Positions 1 to 11,438 are shown, counted from the stretch's first letter. The stretch: DNA of 59,360 nucleotides from Rhodobacter sp. SGA-6-6 (GCF_011043545.1 NZ_JAAKGP010000017.1:1-59360); one strand, 5' to 3'. The notes: generated by a model from the letters alone, not told the origin. A program made the numbers and translations.

Positions 1-18
1 TCGAAAAATCGTGCGAGG

Positions 19-408
19 TCAGCCTCTTGCGCGCAGCCTCGGGTGGATGGCGTTGGTCTTCCAGCTGAGCGCGGGGTCGTTCTCCACGATGTCCAGCGAC
101 AGAGCGAAATGCGGCTCGGCCAGCAGGGCGGCGAAATGCGCCTCGGCCGCCGCCATCACCGCGCGGCCGACACGGGCCTTGTCCTCCGGCCCGCGGCCGG
201 CACCGATGCGCAGGACCAGCGCGGCGAAGGCGTTCTGCGGCAAGAGGTCGGCCACCGCGTAATGCGGGCAGGGCAGGGCGCGGACGCGGACGGCGCCCTC
301 CTCGAAGAGGCCGGTGTCGAGCAGCGCCCTGCGCAGCGCCAGACAGAGGCCGGGCAGGTCGCCCGCAGCTTCCAGATTGGCGGAATATTCGATGGTCAGA
401 TGCGGCAT
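19..408 (-). CDS. hpaF: 5-carboxymethyl-2-hydroxymuconate isomerase-like protein
   Basis: The protein has about 129 residues and begins Met-Pro-His-Leu-Thr-Ile-Glu-Tyr. This fits the small tautomerase-like CHMI family, in which the proline exposed after Met removal is the catalytic base. I therefore chose the ATG at 408 rather than the in-frame ATG at 420. The family isomerises 5-carboxymethyl-2-hydroxymuconate in the homoprotocatechuate (4-hydroxyphenylacetate) meta-cleavage pathway. The divergent neighbour is an HpaR-like MarR regulator, which supports the assignment. The other hpa enzymes are not in the window and may lie to the left. The gene is complete; its TGA is at 19-21. Confidence 0.75.
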   Translation of the reverse strand: MPHLTIEYSANLEAAGDLPGLCLALRRALLDTGLFEEGAVRVRALPCPHYAVADLLPQNAFAALVLRIGAGRGPEDKARVGRAVMAAAEAHFAALLAEPHFALSLDIVENDPALSWKTNAIHPRLRARG

Positions 409-459
409 CGCGGCCTCCATGCTTGCCGGCCAGAAAGCCGCGGCGGCGGGGAAAGGTCA

Positions 460-494
460 ACCGGCTTGCCAAGGCCGGTCCTGCGGTGCAGGAC
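460..494. promoter_or_regulatory. Divergent hpaF/hpaR control region with two inverted repeats
   Basis: The 93-base gap between the divergent hpaF-like and hpaR-like genes holds two dyads. ACCGGC at 460-465 pairs with GCCGGT at 474-479. GTCCTGC at 478-484 pairs with GCAGGAC at 488-494, eight bases before the hpaR ATG. MarR proteins usually bind such dyads in divergent promoters and repress both sides. That this is the HpaR operator is inference. Confidence 0.4.
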
Positions 495-501
495 TGGACT
501 T

Positions 502-951
502 ATGTCCAGCGAGCCGACAGCCCCCCGTTCCACCCGCAGCGCCCTGCCGATGGCGCTGTTGCGGGCGCGCGAGGCGGTGATGGCGCGGTTCCGGCCGCTG
601 CTGGACGCCCATGGCATCAACGAGCAGCAATGGCGGGTGATCCGGGTGCTGGCGGAGGCGGGGAGCCTGGACGCCTCGGAACTGGCGGCGCGGGCGAACA
701 TCCTGGCGCCCAGCCTGACCCGGATGATCCGGGCGCTGGACCAGCGCGGGCTGATCCTCCGCGGGCGGGACCGGGCGGACGGGCGGCGGGTGATCCTGAC
801 CATCACGCCCTCCGGGCAGCGGCTGATCGAGGCGGTGACGCCGGCCGCCAACGCCGCCTATGCAAGGATCGACGCCGAATTCGGGCCCGAGCGGGTGGCG
901 GCGCTGGTCGCGCTGCTGGACGAGTTGTCGGAGTTGCCGCCGGAGGGGTAG
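502..951 (+). CDS. hpaR: MarR-family regulator, HpaR type (homoprotocatechuate degradation)
   Basis: The protein has 149 residues with a central winged helix-turn-helix. Recognisable HpaR-like segments are EQQWRVIRVLAEAG (about 40-53), LAPSLTRMIRALDQRGLI in the recognition helix region, and the wing with RADGRRVILTIT. HpaR proteins repress the meta-cleavage operon for homoprotocatechuate and respond to its aromatic substrates. I chose the ATG at 502, where similarity to the family starts; a longer reading frame upstream only overlaps the antisense of hpaF. It is transcribed divergently from the hpaF-like isomerase, so it probably controls both genes. Confidence 0.78.
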   Translation: MSSEPTAPRSTRSALPMALLRAREAVMARFRPLLDAHGINEQQWRVIRVLAEAGSLDASELAARANILAPSLTRMIRALDQRGLILRGRDRADGRRVILTITPSGQRLIEAVTPAANAAYARIDAEFGPERVAALVALLDELSELPPEG

Positions 952-1036
952 GGGCGGCGGGGACGGATCGGCGGGGTGAACCCCGCCCTACATGGACCGC
1001 GCGTAGGGGGTTACTCCACCACTCCGCCGATGCATT

Positions 1037-1245
1037 GGCGAAGGCGGGTGCCTTCGCCACAGTGCAACGGTTCCGCATAGACCGGCCGGGCCCTCAAGGC
1101 CCGGCCAGCGCCCGCCCCGCCCTCGGCGGGCGCTTCTCGCCCGCCGGGTCGGGCGCTGGCCTCATCCGGTCTCGTGCCGACATGTTTCCGGTTGACATGC
1201 TGCGCACGGGCGGAGGCGAGGCAGTGCCTCGCCTTCTCCCGCCCG
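1037..1245. repeat. Four-hairpin dispersed repeat, copy A
   Basis: This is one of four related intergenic elements in the window. Read on the plus strand it holds H1 (GGCGAAGGC / GCCTTCGCC), H2 (GGCCGGGCC / GGCCCGGCC), H3 (a 15-base arm starting GCCAGCGCCCG closing on an inner GGCGGGCG-CTTCT-CGCCCGCC hairpin) and H4 (GGCGAGGCA / TGCCTCGCC with flanking CGGGCGG / CCCGCCCG). The part between H3 and H4 has diverged from the other copies. It lies between the convergent hpaR and RND genes and fills most of the 952-1266 gap. No reading frame in it looks real. Confidence 0.9.
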
Positions 1246-1266
1246 ACCCGGGCCGTGACCGTGGTC

Positions 1267-4200
1267 CTACTCCGCCACCAGCACCGGCCGCGGCTTGCCG
1301 CCGGTTTCCAGCGCGGCGACCCGGGCCGCCACCTGCGCCAGCCCTTCCTCGCTGCGGTCGATCCGGTCGGCCAGAACATGGGCGGCGGGTTCCTCGGGCT
1401 CCTCCTCCTTCGGGCCGGTGATGCGGCCGAAGACCCAGGCCAGCAGGCGGGAGAGGTCGTCCATGATCAGGTAGAAGGACGGCACCACCACCAGCGACAG
1501 CACCGTGGAGACGATGATGCCGCCGATCACCGCCGTCGCCATCGGCGCGCGGAAGGCGCCGCCTTCGCCCACCCCGAGCGCCGAGGGCAGCATCCCCGCC
1601 GACATGGCGATCGAGGTCATCACGATCGGCTGCGCCCGTTTGTGCCCGGCCTCGACCACGGCGGCGAAGCGGTTCATCCCGCGCGCGCGCATCTCGATGG
1701 CGAAGTCGATCAGCAGGATGGCGTTCTTCGCCACGATCCCCATCAGCATCAGCATCCCGATCATCACCGGCATCGACAGCGCGTTGCGGGTCAGGATCAG
1801 CGCCGCCGCGACGCCGCCGACCGACAGCAGCAGCGAGAAGATGATGGTGATCGGCTGCAGCACCGAATGGAACAGCAGGATCAGCACCATCATCATCAGC
1901 AGCACGCCAAGGATCATCGCATTGCCGAAGCTCTGGTTCAGCTCGGCCTCGATCTCGGCATCGCCGGCCAGCGCGACCTGGACCGAGGGCGGCAGGTCCA
2001 GCCCCTCGACGATCTGCGCGAAACGCTCCGCTGCCTGGCCGACGACGATTCCGGGGGCGAGGTCGGCGCCCAGCGTGGCGACGCGCTGGCGGTTCAGCCG
2101 CTTGACCACCGAGGGCCCCTCGGCCAGTTCCACCCGCGCCACCGCCGACAGCGGCACCGCCGCGCCGGTGGCGGTCGGCACCTTCAGGGCCGAGATGCGG
2201 GCGATGTCGCCCCGCGCGGCCTGGTTCAGCTGCACCCGGATCGGCACCAGCCGGTTGTCGATGGACAGCTTGCCGAGGGCTGCATCCACGTCGCCGATGG
2301 TCGCCACCCGCACGGTGGCGGCGATGGCGGCGGAGGTGACGCCCATCCGCGCCGCCTCTTCCACCAGCGGCGTGATGTGGATCTCGGGCCGGGGCAGGGC
2401 GCTTTCGGTCGAGACGTTCTGCAGCATCGGCTCGTCCCGCACCGCCATCTCGATCATCTGCACCGCGCGGCCGAGGTCCTCCTCGTCGTTCGACAGGATG
2501 TTGTAGGAGAATTCGCGGCCGCCCGGCCCCGGCCCGCCCAGCTTGAACGAGCGGATGTCGGGGACGGCGGCGAGGCGGGCGAAAATCTCGTCCTCGATCT
2601 CGAGCTGCGGGCGGATGCGCCCCGCCAGCGGCGCCTCCGGCAGCAGCGGGCCGATCCCCGGCAGCGCCTGGCCGATGTCCGACAGCTTGCGCATCAGCCC
2701 GTTGTCCAGCCGGTCCAGCACCACGGTGACCGAGGCGCGGCGGATGTCGCGGTCGCCCAAGGGGGAGGTGCCGCCGACCACGATCACCCGGTCGATGCCC
2801 TCGATCCCCGCCATGGCCTGCCGCATCGCCTCGGTCGTCGCGGCGGTGTCGTCCAGCGAGGCGCCGGCGGGCAGTTCCACCGAGATGGCGATGCGGCTTT
2901 CGTCCTCGGGCGGGAACAGGCCGCCGGGGACCTGCAGCATCAGCATGACCGAGACGATGACGACGCCGATGGCGGCGACGACGGTGAAGTAATAGTTCGG
3001 AATCCGCAGCCAGCGCATCCCCGGCACCCGCCAGACCCGGGTGGTCTTCTTCACCGTCCAGAGATAGCCGCGCATGAAGCGGCCGTCCCGATGGCCGTCA
3101 TGGCCGGCGGCATCCTTGGCCCGCATCAGGTAGGCCGCCATCATCGGGGTGATCAGCCGCGCGACCAGCAGCGAGAACAGCACGGCGATGGCGACGGTCA
3201 GGCCGAACTGGCGGAAATACTGGCCGGGAATGCCGGGCATGAAGCTGACCGGCACGAAGACCGCGACGATGGTGGAGGTGGTGGCGATGACGGCAAGGCC
3301 GATCTCGTCCGCGGCCTCGATGGCGGCGCGGTAGGGGGTCTTGCCCATGCGGATGTGGCGGGCGATGTTCTCGATCTCGACGATGGCATCGTCGACCAGG
3401 ATGCCGGTGGCCAGCGTCAGGGCGAGGAAGCTGACGAGGTTCAGGGAGAAGCCCAGCATCTCCATCAGCCAGAAGGTCGGCACCGCGGACAGGGGCAGGG
3501 CGACGGCGGCGATCAGGGTGGCGCGCCAGTTGCGCAGGAAGGCCAGCACCACGAGAACGGCAAGGATCGCGCCCTCGATCAGCGTATGGATGGCGGATTC
3601 GTAGTTGCCGTGGGTGTAGTAGACCTGATCGTCGATCATCTCGATCTGAACTTCTGGATGATCGGCGCGCACGCGGTCCAGCTGCGCGTGGGTGATCTCG
3701 GCCACCGAGACCTCCGATGCACCCTTGGCCCGGAAGACCAGGAAGGACACCGCGGGGCGGCCGTCGACCATGGTGAAGCTTTTCAGCTCCTGATAGCTGT
3801 CCACCACCTGGCCGAGATCGGAGAGCCGGACCTGCCGGCCCGAGGGCAGGGCGATGGTGGTGGCCGCCAGTTCCTCGACCGAGCCCTTGTCGCCCAGGGT
3901 GCGGATCACCTGCTTGCCGGAGCCGAGTTCCATCTGGCCGGAGCCGAGGTTGACGTTGGTCTGGGCGATCTGGGCCGAGACCTGCTGGGCGGTGACGCCC
4001 CAGGCGGCCAGCTTCACCGGGTCCAGTTCCACCCGGATTTCCCGATCCGCCCCGCCGACGCGGGTGATGCGGCCGACGCCGGGGCGGCCCTGCAGGGCGC
4101 GGGTCACGGTGTCGTCGACGAACCAGGACAGTTCCTCGATGGTCATGCCGGGGGCGTTGACGGCGAAGGTCATGATCGCCTGGCCCTCGACGTCGATCTT

Positions 4201-4587
4201 CGACACGATGGGGGTTTCCACATCGCCCGGCAGGTCGCCGCGGATGCCGTCCACCGCGTCCTTCACGTCCTGCACCGCCTGTTCGGTCGCCACTTCCATG
4301 CGGAATTCGACCAGCGTGGTGGACAGGCCGTCGGTGACGGTGGAGGTGACGTTCTTCACGCCCGTGAGGCCCGCCACCGCATCCTCGACCTCCTTGGTCA
4401 CCTGGCTTTCCAGTTCCGCGGGCGCGGCGCCGGATTGCGCCACGGTGACCGAGACCAGCGGGAAGTCGATGTTGGGGAAGCGGGTGATCGGCAGGCTGTT
4501 GAAGCTCTGCCAGCCCATGATCATCAGAAGGAAGAAGGCCAGCAGCGGCGCGACGGGGTTGCGGATCGACCAGGCGGAGAAGTTCAT
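1267..4587 (-). CDS. RND multidrug/solute efflux permease (AcrB/HAE1 family)
   Basis: The product has 1106 residues, a normal RND length. The N-terminus is cytoplasmic and followed by a first membrane helix (about 10-30). Large periplasmic porter loops follow, then the TM2-6 cluster with GILVDDAIVEIENI near residue 400; the paired Asp residues form the proton relay. The second half repeats the fold and has the TM10 lysine motif MGIVAKNAILLIDFA. The protein should sit in the inner membrane and work with the adaptor encoded just upstream (gap of 10 bases). No outer-membrane channel gene is present, so a TolC-like partner must be elsewhere. Substrate cannot be told from sequence. A GAGGGGA ribosome site precedes the ATG. 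Confidence 0.93.
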   Translation of the reverse strand: MNFSAWSIRNPVAPLLAFFLLMIMGWQSFNSLPITRFPNIDFPLVSVTVAQSGAAPAELESQVTKEVEDAVAGLTGVKNVTSTVTDGLSTTLVEFRMEVATEQAVQDVKDAVDGIRGDLPGDVETPIVSKIDVEGQAIMTFAVNAPGMTIEELSWFVDDTVTRALQGRPGVGRITRVGGADREIRVELDPVKLAAWGVTAQQVSAQIAQTNVNLGSGQMELGSGKQVIRTLGDKGSVEELAATTIALPSGRQVRLSDLGQVVDSYQELKSFTMVDGRPAVSFLVFRAKGASEVSVAEITHAQLDRVRADHPEVQIEMIDDQVYYTHGNYESAIHTLIEGAILAVLVVLAFLRNWRATLIAAVALPLSAVPTFWLMEMLGFSLNLVSFLALTLATGILVDDAIVEIENIARHIRMGKTPYRAAIEAADEIGLAVIATTSTIVAVFVPVSFMPGIPGQYFRQFGLTVAIAVLFSLLVARLITPMMAAYLMRAKDAAGHDGHRDGRFMRGYLWTVKKTTRVWRVPGMRWLRIPNYYFTVVAAIGVVIVSVMLMLQVPGGLFPPEDESRIAISVELPAGASLDDTAATTEAMRQAMAGIEGIDRVIVVGGTSPLGDRDIRRASVTVVLDRLDNGLMRKLSDIGQALPGIGPLLPEAPLAGRIRPQLEIEDEIFARLAAVPDIRSFKLGGPGPGGREFSYNILSNDEEDLGRAVQMIEMAVRDEPMLQNVSTESALPRPEIHITPLVEEAARMGVTSAAIAATVRVATIGDVDAALGKLSIDNRLVPIRVQLNQAARGDIARISALKVPTATGAAVPLSAVARVELAEGPSVVKRLNRQRVATLGADLAPGIVVGQAAERFAQIVEGLDLPPSVQVALAGDAEIEAELNQSFGNAMILGVLLMMMVLILLFHSVLQPITIIFSLLLSVGGVAAALILTRNALSMPVMIGMLMLMGIVAKNAILLIDFAIEMRARGMNRFAAVVEAGHKRAQPIVMTSIAMSAGMLPSALGVGEGGAFRAPMATAVIGGIIVSTVLSLVVVPSFYLIMDDLSRLLAWVFGRITGPKEEEPEEPAAHVLADRIDRSEEGLAQVAARVAALETGGKPRPVLVAE

Positions 4588-4597
4588 CGCCGTCCCC

Positions 4598-5760
4598 TCA
4601 GTTGGCCGCCAGCGGCACCGGGGTGATCCGGTCGCCGGGGCGCACGAAGGAGGCGGCCTTCACCACCACCATGTCGCCGGGGTGCAGGCCGGAGACGATC
4701 TCGACAAGCCCGCCGTCGCGGATGCCGGTGGTGACGACCACCCGTTCCACCACGCCGTCCTTAACCCGCATCACCGTGCTCTGCCCGGCCTCCATGCCGA
4801 CGGCGGTGACCGGGACCGCCAGCCCCTCGCGGGCGGCAAGGGTGATCTCGGCCTCGACGAACATGCCGGACAGCAGCACGCCGGGCCGGTCCACCGAGAT
4901 GCGGGCGCGGCCGAGCCTTGTGGCCGGGTCGATGGCGGGCTCGATCAGCCGGACGGTGCCCTCCAGCGGCTCGGCCAGCCCGGCCGCGGTCAGCCGGGCG
5001 CGGTCGCCCAGCTTCAGCCGCGGCAGGTCGGCCTCGGCCAGATCGGCGCGCAGTTCCAAGGCGCCGTCGCGTTCCATCACGAACATCGGCTTTCCGGCGG
5101 CGGTGGCGATGGCGCCCAGGGTGGCGTTGCGGGCGGTGATCAGGCCGGCCACCGGCGCCTTCACCTCGGTCCTAGTCAGCTGCAGTTCCACGTTGGCCCG
5201 CTGCGCGTCCTGCAGGGCCAGCTGCGCCCGCGCCGCTTCCAGCGACTGCCGCGCCACCGTCACCCGCGCCGTCGCCGCCACCGCATTGGCATTGGCGGTG
5301 TCCGAGGCCGCCTGGCTGGCCGATCCCTGCTCGCGCAGCTTCGCCGTGCGGTCGGCCACCCGCGCGGCCTCGGCCGCCGCGGCTTCGGCCTCGACCAGCT
5401 GCGCCTCGGCCTGCGCCACCGTGGCCGCCGCCGCGGCATGGGCGGCGTTCACCTGCGCCCGTTGCAGCTCCAGCGTCGATTTCGACAGCACCGCCAGCAC
5501 CTGCCCCTCGGCCACCGTGTCGCCGACATCGGCCAGAAGCGCCTCGATCGGCTGGCCCTCGATCAGCGGCGCGACCTGCACCTCCTCGACCGGGCCGACC
5601 AGGCCCGAGGCGATGATGCGGTCCTCCAGCGGGTGCAGCGCGGCCGGGGCGACGGAGATCGCGGGCAGCACCTCGGCCGCCGGCGCCGCATCCTCGGCCG
5701 GCAGCGGCAGGGGGGCGAGGCAGAGGGCGAGCGCGGCGAGAAGCGGAAGCGGGCGCATGG

Positions 5761-5764
<4 letters not shown>
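4598..5764 (-). CDS. RND periplasmic adaptor (membrane fusion protein, HlyD/AcrA family)
   Basis: The product has about 388 residues. A signal peptide rich in Leu and Ala (about 1-22) is followed by a biotinyl-lipoyl-like half with VAPLIEGQPIEALLADVGD. A long Ala/Glu/Gln-rich alpha-helical hairpin covers about 85-190, then comes the second lipoyl half (TEVKAPVAGLITAR) and beta-barrel and membrane-proximal domains. It bridges the inner-membrane RND pump encoded downstream to an outer-membrane channel. The start at 5764 overlaps the tetR stop (ATGA), which suggests translational coupling. An internal ATG two codons in (5758) is an equally plausible start. Confidence 0.9.
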
Positions 5765-7643
<1,879 letters not shown>

Positions 7644-7667
7644 GGCTTCCCCTTCGCCGGTTTTCTT

Positions 7668-7879
7668 GGCGAAGGCGCGTGCCTTCGCCACAGCGCAACG
7701 GTTCCATCTGGACCGGCCGGGCCTTCAATGGCCCGGCCAGCGCCCGCCCCGCCCTCGGCGGGCGCTTCTCGCCCGCCGGGTCGGGCGCTGGCCTCCCGGG
7801 GTTTAGGGCTGTCACCGTTTCCGGGTGCAACCGTCCCGCACGGACGGGGGCGAGGCAATGCCTCGCCTTTTCCCGCCCG
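7668..7879. repeat. Four-hairpin dispersed repeat, copy B
   Basis: This copy has the same order of hairpins as copy A. H1 is GGCGAAGGC / GCCTTCGCC, H2 is GGCCGGGCC / GGCCCGGCC with loop TTCAAT, H3 carries the CTTCT inner loop, and H4 is GGCGAGGCA / TGCCTCGCC. The segment between H3 and H4 contains the TCCGGGTGCA block shared with copies C and D. It lies between the tgt stop (25 bases before) and the 3' end of the minus-strand BrnA-like gene (16 bases after). Confidence 0.92.
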
Positions 7880-7894
7880 GGCCAGCACAGGGGA

Positions 7895-8062
7895 TCACCT
7901 CTGTGTGGCCTTGCGTATCTTCTCGGCCAGCGTCGGAAAAACCTCGGCGAAGGGCCGGGCCTGCGCCAGTTCCTCGTCGGTCAGTTTGGGGCTGTCGACC
8001 GCTTCCCAATCCTCGCGGGTGTAACCGTGCCTGGCGGCGTGTTCGGGATCAAATTTCTTCAT
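7895..8062 (-). CDS. Small BrnA-antitoxin-like protein (orphan)
   Basis: A 55-codon frame starts at ATG 8062 with AGGGAA upstream and ends at TGA. The product begins MKKFDPEHAARHGYTREDW and contains DSPKLTDEELAQARPFAEV. That block resembles the N-terminal part of BrnA/CopG-type antitoxins, whose DNA-binding C-terminal half is absent here. No BrnT toxin gene is adjacent. It may be a stand-alone small regulator or a truncated antitoxin. It has the codon use of its neighbours, and repeat copy B follows directly at its 3' end. The family link is from memory and moderate. Confidence 0.6.
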   Translation of the reverse strand: MKKFDPEHAARHGYTREDWEAVDSPKLTDEELAQARPFAEVFPTLAEKIRKATQR

Positions 8063-8386
8063 GATGCTTTGTTCCCTCTTGCTGGCGGGTCGAAGTGAAC
8101 AAGGTGGCTTATATCCTGGAACCCGTCCCCGGCGAAGATTTCCGTATACGCGAAACCCCTTCCCGCCCCGCCATCACCCCCTTATCCACAACTCTCTGCG
8201 TTCCGCCCTTGCACGCCATCCCGTGCGGGTTCACATTGCCGCCCCAGGACGGGCGCCGCCGCGGGCGCCGGACGAGATGCTTGAATCCCGGCTCCGGGAC
8301 ACACAATTAACACTTCCGAGACGCGGAGCGGCCGGGGTTGCCGATGGTCGGGGCCCCTGCAACTGCCGCAAGACAAGGACGAACGC
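8063..8386. other. Intergenic region upstream of lon
   Basis: This 324-base gap separates the divergent BrnA-like gene and lon. I see no convincing reading frame in it. It contains a short AT-richer part (TTATCCACAA near 8180), a CTTGAA box near 8280 and the lon ribosome site AAGGA about ten bases before the ATG. Confidence 0.6.
8280..8310 (+). promoter_or_regulatory. Possible RpoH (heat-shock) promoter of lon
   Basis: CTTGAA at 8280-8285 matches the -35 consensus of RpoH promoters. A weakly matching -10 region (ACACAATTAA) follows at about the right distance. lon is a classical heat-shock gene. The -10 match is poor, so this is only a candidate. Confidence 0.3.
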
Positions 8387-10792
8387 ATGACCGACACCCT
8401 TTCCCCCAGCTACCCGGTGCTGCCGCTGCGCGACATCGTGGTCTTCCCGCACATGATCGTGCCCCTTTTCGTGGGCCGCGAGAAATCGGTGCGCGCGCTG
8501 GAAGAGGTGATGCAGGACGACAAGCAGATCCTGCTCTCCAGCCAGATCGACCCGACGGTGGACGACCCCAGGACCGACGGCATCTACCGCGTCGGCGTGC
8601 TGGCCAATGTGCTGCAACTCCTCAAGCTGCCCGACGGCACGGTGAAGGTGCTGGTCGAGGGCAAGGCCCGGGTGAAGATCACCGAATTCATCGACAACCC
8701 CGCCTTCTTCGAGGCGCGGGCCGAGATGCTGACCGAGACCATCGGCGACCAGGCCTCGGCCGATGCGCTGGTCCGTGCCGTGGGCGAGGAGTTCGAGCGC
8801 TACGCCAAGATCAAGAAGAACATCCCCGAGGAAGCCGTCGCCTCGGTCTCCGAGACGCGCGAGCCGGCGCGGCTGGCCGATCTGGTGGCCGGGCATCTGG
8901 GGGTGGAGGTCGGCCAGAAGCAGGATCTGCTGGAAACCCTGATCGTGGCCGAGCGGCTGGAGAAGGTCTACGGCCAGATGCAGGGCGAATTGTCGGTCCT
9001 GCAGGTCGAGAAGAAGATCAAGTCCCGCGTCAAGACCCAGATGGAGAAGACGCAGCGCGAGTATTACCTGAACGAGCAGATGAAGGCCATTCAGAAGGAA
9101 CTCGGCGACGGCGAGGACGGCCAGGGCGAGATCGCCGAACTGGAGGAGCGGATCAAGAAGACCCAGCTCTCCAAGGAGGCGCGCGAGAAGGCCGAGGGCG
9201 AGCTGAAGAAGCTGAAGTCGATGTCGCCGATGTCGGCCGAGGCGACGGTGGTCCGCAACTACCTCGACTGGCTGCTCGGCGTGCCCTGGGGCACCAGGTC
9301 GCGGGTGAAGAAGGACCTCGGCGCGGCGCAGAAGGTGCTGGACGCCGACCACTTCGGGCTGGAGAAGGTGAAGGAGCGCATCGTCGAATACCTGGCGGTG
9401 CAGGCGCGTTCGGCCAAGCTGAAAGGCCCGATCCTGTGCCTCGTCGGCCCGCCCGGCGTGGGCAAGACCTCGCTGGGGCGCAGCGTCGCCAAGGCCACGG
9501 GGCGCGAGTTCATCCGCATCTCGCTGGGCGGCGTGCGCGACGAATCGGAGATCCGCGGCCACCGGCGGACCTATATCGGCTCGATGCCCGGCAAGATCAT
9601 CCAGTCCCTGAAGAAGGCCAAGACCACCAACCCGCTGATCCTGCTGGATGAGATCGACAAGATGGGGCAGGATTTCCGGGGCGACCCGGCCTCGGCCCTG
9701 CTGGAGGTGCTGGACCCCGAACAGAACTCCACCTTCGTCGACCACTATCTGGAGGTGGAATACGACCTCTCGAACGTGATGTTCATCACCACGGCGAACT
9801 CCTACAACATGCCGGGGCCGCTGATGGACCGGATGGAGATCATCCCGCTGGCCGGCTACACCGAGGACGAGAAGCGCGAGATCGCGCGGCAGCACCTGCT
9901 GCCCAAGCAGATCGCGGCGAACGGCCTGAAGAAGGGCGAGTTCAGCGTCAGCGACGACGCGCTGAACCATGTCATCCGCTACTACACCCGCGAGGCGGGG
10001 GTGCGGAACCTGGAGCGCGAGATCGCCAAGCTGGCCCGCAAGGCGGTGACCGACATCCTGAAGAAGACCACCAGGTCGGTGGCCGTCGATGCGGCGAAGG
10101 TCGAGGATTACCTCGGCGTGCGCCGGCACCGCTATGGCCTGGCCGAGAAGGAGGATCAGGTCGGCGTGGTGACGGGTCTGGCCTGGACTTCGGTGGGCGG
10201 CGATCTGTTGCAGATCGAGGCGCTGAAACTGCCCGGCAAGGGGCGGATGAAGACCACCGGCAAGCTGGGCGACGTGATGAAGGAATCCATCGACGCCGCC
10301 TCCAGCTACGTCCGCTCGGTCAGCCCGCAGATCGGGGTGAAGCCGCCGAAGTTCGAGACGATGGACATCCACGTCCACGTCCCCGACGGGGCGACGCCGA
10401 AGGACGGGCCCTCCGCCGGCCTGGCGATGGTGACCGCCATCGTCTCGGTGCTGACCGGCATCCCGGTGAGGAAGGACATCGCCATGACCGGCGAGGTCTC
10501 GCTGCGGGGCAACGCCATGGCCATCGGCGGGCTGAAGGAGAAGCTCTTGGCCGCGCTGCGCGGCGGAATCAAGACCGTGTTCATCCCGGAAGAGAACGAG
10601 AAGGACCTGGCCGAGATCCCGGCCAACGTGAAGGAAGGGCTGAAGATCATCCCGGTCTCCCATGTCCGCGAGGTGCTGGCCCAGGCCCTGACCCGGCAGC
10701 CCGAGCCGGTGGACTGGGACGAGGCCGCCGAGGAAGCCGCCGCCGCCGCCCGCAAGGCCGAAGGCGAGGCCCCGGCGCAGGTCGCGCATTGA
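8387..10792 (+). CDS. lon: ATP-dependent protease Lon (LonA)
   Basis: The protein has 801 residues, a normal LonA length. The N-terminal substrate-recognition domain ([20 protein letters not shown] near residue 12) is followed by a coiled-coil segment. The AAA+ domain has Walker [10 protein letters not shown] near 350 and LLDEIDKM as Walker B. The C-terminal Ser/Lys protease has [10 protein letters not shown] with the catalytic serine near 675 and a downstream [13 protein letters not shown] lysine. It degrades misfolded and regulatory proteins in the cytoplasm. It is followed by its own terminator and an HU-like gene, an order (lon-hup) common in bacteria. Confidence 0.98.
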   Translation: MTDTLSPSYPVLPLRDIVVFPHMIVPLFVGREKSVRALEEVMQDDKQILLSSQIDPTVDDPRTDGIYRVGVLANVLQLLKLPDGTVKVLVEGKARVKITEFIDNPAFFEARAEMLTETIGDQASADALVRAVGEEFERYAKIKKNIPEEAVASVSETREPARLADLVAGHLGVEVGQKQDLLETLIVAERLEKVYGQMQGELSVLQVEKKIKSRVKTQMEKTQREYYLNEQMKAIQKELGDGEDGQGEIAELEERIKKTQLSKEAREKAEGELKKLKSMSPMSAEATVVRNYLDWLLGVPWGTRSRVKKDLGAAQKVLDADHFGLEKVKERIVEYLAVQARSAKLKGPILCLVGPPGVGKTSLGRSVAKATGREFIRISLGGVRDESEIRGHRRTYIGSMPGKIIQSLKKAKTTNPLILLDEIDKMGQDFRGDPASALLEVLDPEQNSTFVDHYLEVEYDLSNVMFITTANSYNMPGPLMDRMEIIPLAGYTEDEKREIARQHLLPKQIAANGLKKGEFSVSDDALNHVIRYYTREAGVRNLEREIAKLARKAVTDILKKTTRSVAVDAAKVEDYLGVRRHRYGLAEKEDQVGVVTGLAWTSVGGDLLQIEALKLPGKGRMKTTGKLGDVMKESIDAASSYVRSVSPQIGVKPPKFETMDIHVHVPDGATPKDGPSAGLAMVTAIVSVLTGIPVRKDIAMTGEVSLRGNAMAIGGLKEKLLAALRGGIKTVFIPEENEKDLAEIPANVKEGLKIIPVSHVREVLAQALTRQPEPVDWDEAAEEAAAAARKAEGEAPAQVAH

Positions 10793-10818
10793 TCCCTGCC
10801 TCCGGGCAGGACAGGCAG

Positions 10819-10844
10819 GGGGCGTCCGCAAGGGCGCCCCTTTC
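10819..10844 (+). terminator. Rho-independent terminator of lon
   Basis: GGGGCGTCC pairs with GGGCGCCCC around a GCAA tetraloop (one G-U pair) and is followed by TTTCGCTTT. It lies 26 bases after the lon stop. Confidence 0.75.
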
Positions 10845-10944
10845 GCTTTGCGCCGCAGGCCGCGGCATTCCCCCTTGAATCCAGTGGAATTGTTTCCATC
10901 CCGTGGCTAGTGTGGCGGCAATACAGGGGTTTGAAGGATTAACC

Positions 10945-11340
10945 ATGGCCACGACGAAGAAGACCACCAAAAGCGCGCCCGCCGCCAAGTCCGCCGCCGC
11001 CGCGCCCGCAGCCGCTGCCCCCGATCCCGCGCCGGCCGCCGCCCCGGTGGCCAGGGTCAAGGGCCCGGTGCTGAAGATCAAGGACCTGGTCTCGCGGGTG
11101 GCCGAAGCCACCGGCGGCAAGAAGAAGGGCGTCAAGGAGATGGTCGAGGCCACGCTTGCCGTCCTCGGCGACTCGCTGGCGAAGGGCGAGGACCTGAACC
11201 TGCCGGGCCTCGGCCGCACCCGCGTCGCCCGCACCGCCGAAAAGGACGGCGCCTCGCTGATGACGCTGAAGGTCCGCCGCGGCGCGCACAAGAAGAAAGA
11301 GGAAAAAGAGCCCCTTGCGGAGGAGGAGGAGGAGGGCTAA
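10945..11340 (+). CDS. HU-like DNA-binding protein with Ala/Pro-rich N-terminus and acidic tail
   Basis: The product has 131 residues from ATG 10945, preceded by GAAGGA. Residues 1-42 are Lys/Thr- then Ala/Pro-rich, like histone H1 tails. Residues about 45-115 match the HU/IHF fold (IKDLVSRVAEATGGKKKGVK, LPGLGRTRVART). The end is a basic patch (RRGAHKKKEE) and an acidic run of glutamates. Ordinary HU is about 90 residues, so this is an extended form, seen in some alphaproteobacteria. It should bind DNA and shape the nucleoid. It stands alone between lon and a tRNA-Val gene. Confidence 0.82.
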   Translation: MATTKKTTKSAPAAKSAAAAPAAAAPDPAPAAAPVARVKGPVLKIKDLVSRVAEATGGKKKGVKEMVEATLAVLGDSLAKGEDLNLPGLGRTRVARTAEKDGASLMTLKVRRGAHKKKEEKEPLAEEEEEG

Positions 11341-11353
11341 AAGCCCCGCCATC

Positions 11354-11428
11354 GGGCGATTAGCTCAGCGGTAGAGCGCTTCGTTCACATCGAAGATGTC
11401 AGCGGTTCAAATCCGTTATCGCCCACCA
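11354..11428 (+). tRNA. tRNA-Val (anticodon CAC)
   Basis: The acceptor GGGCGAT pairs with ATCGCCC. The D-arm contains TAGCTCAGCGGTAGAGC. The anticodon stem CTTCG / CGAAG encloses loop TTCACAT, giving anticodon CAC. The T-loop is GGTTCAAATCC, and the 3' ACCA is encoded. A terminator follows at 11439. Confidence 0.96.
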
Positions 11429-11438
11429 TCCTTTCGCG

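Noticed and set aside
1037-1245. Short reading frames across the four dispersed repeats that give similar peptides
   Set aside because: The similarity follows from the repeated DNA. Frames are interrupted differently in each copy, and no start or ribosome site is conserved.
1174-4626. Very long open frames antisense to the RND pump, and similar frames opposite lon, uvrA, typA and the YhdP-like gene
   Set aside because: They are products of very high GC. Their sequences are rich in His, Arg, Gly and Asp without domains, and a clear gene lies on the other strand.
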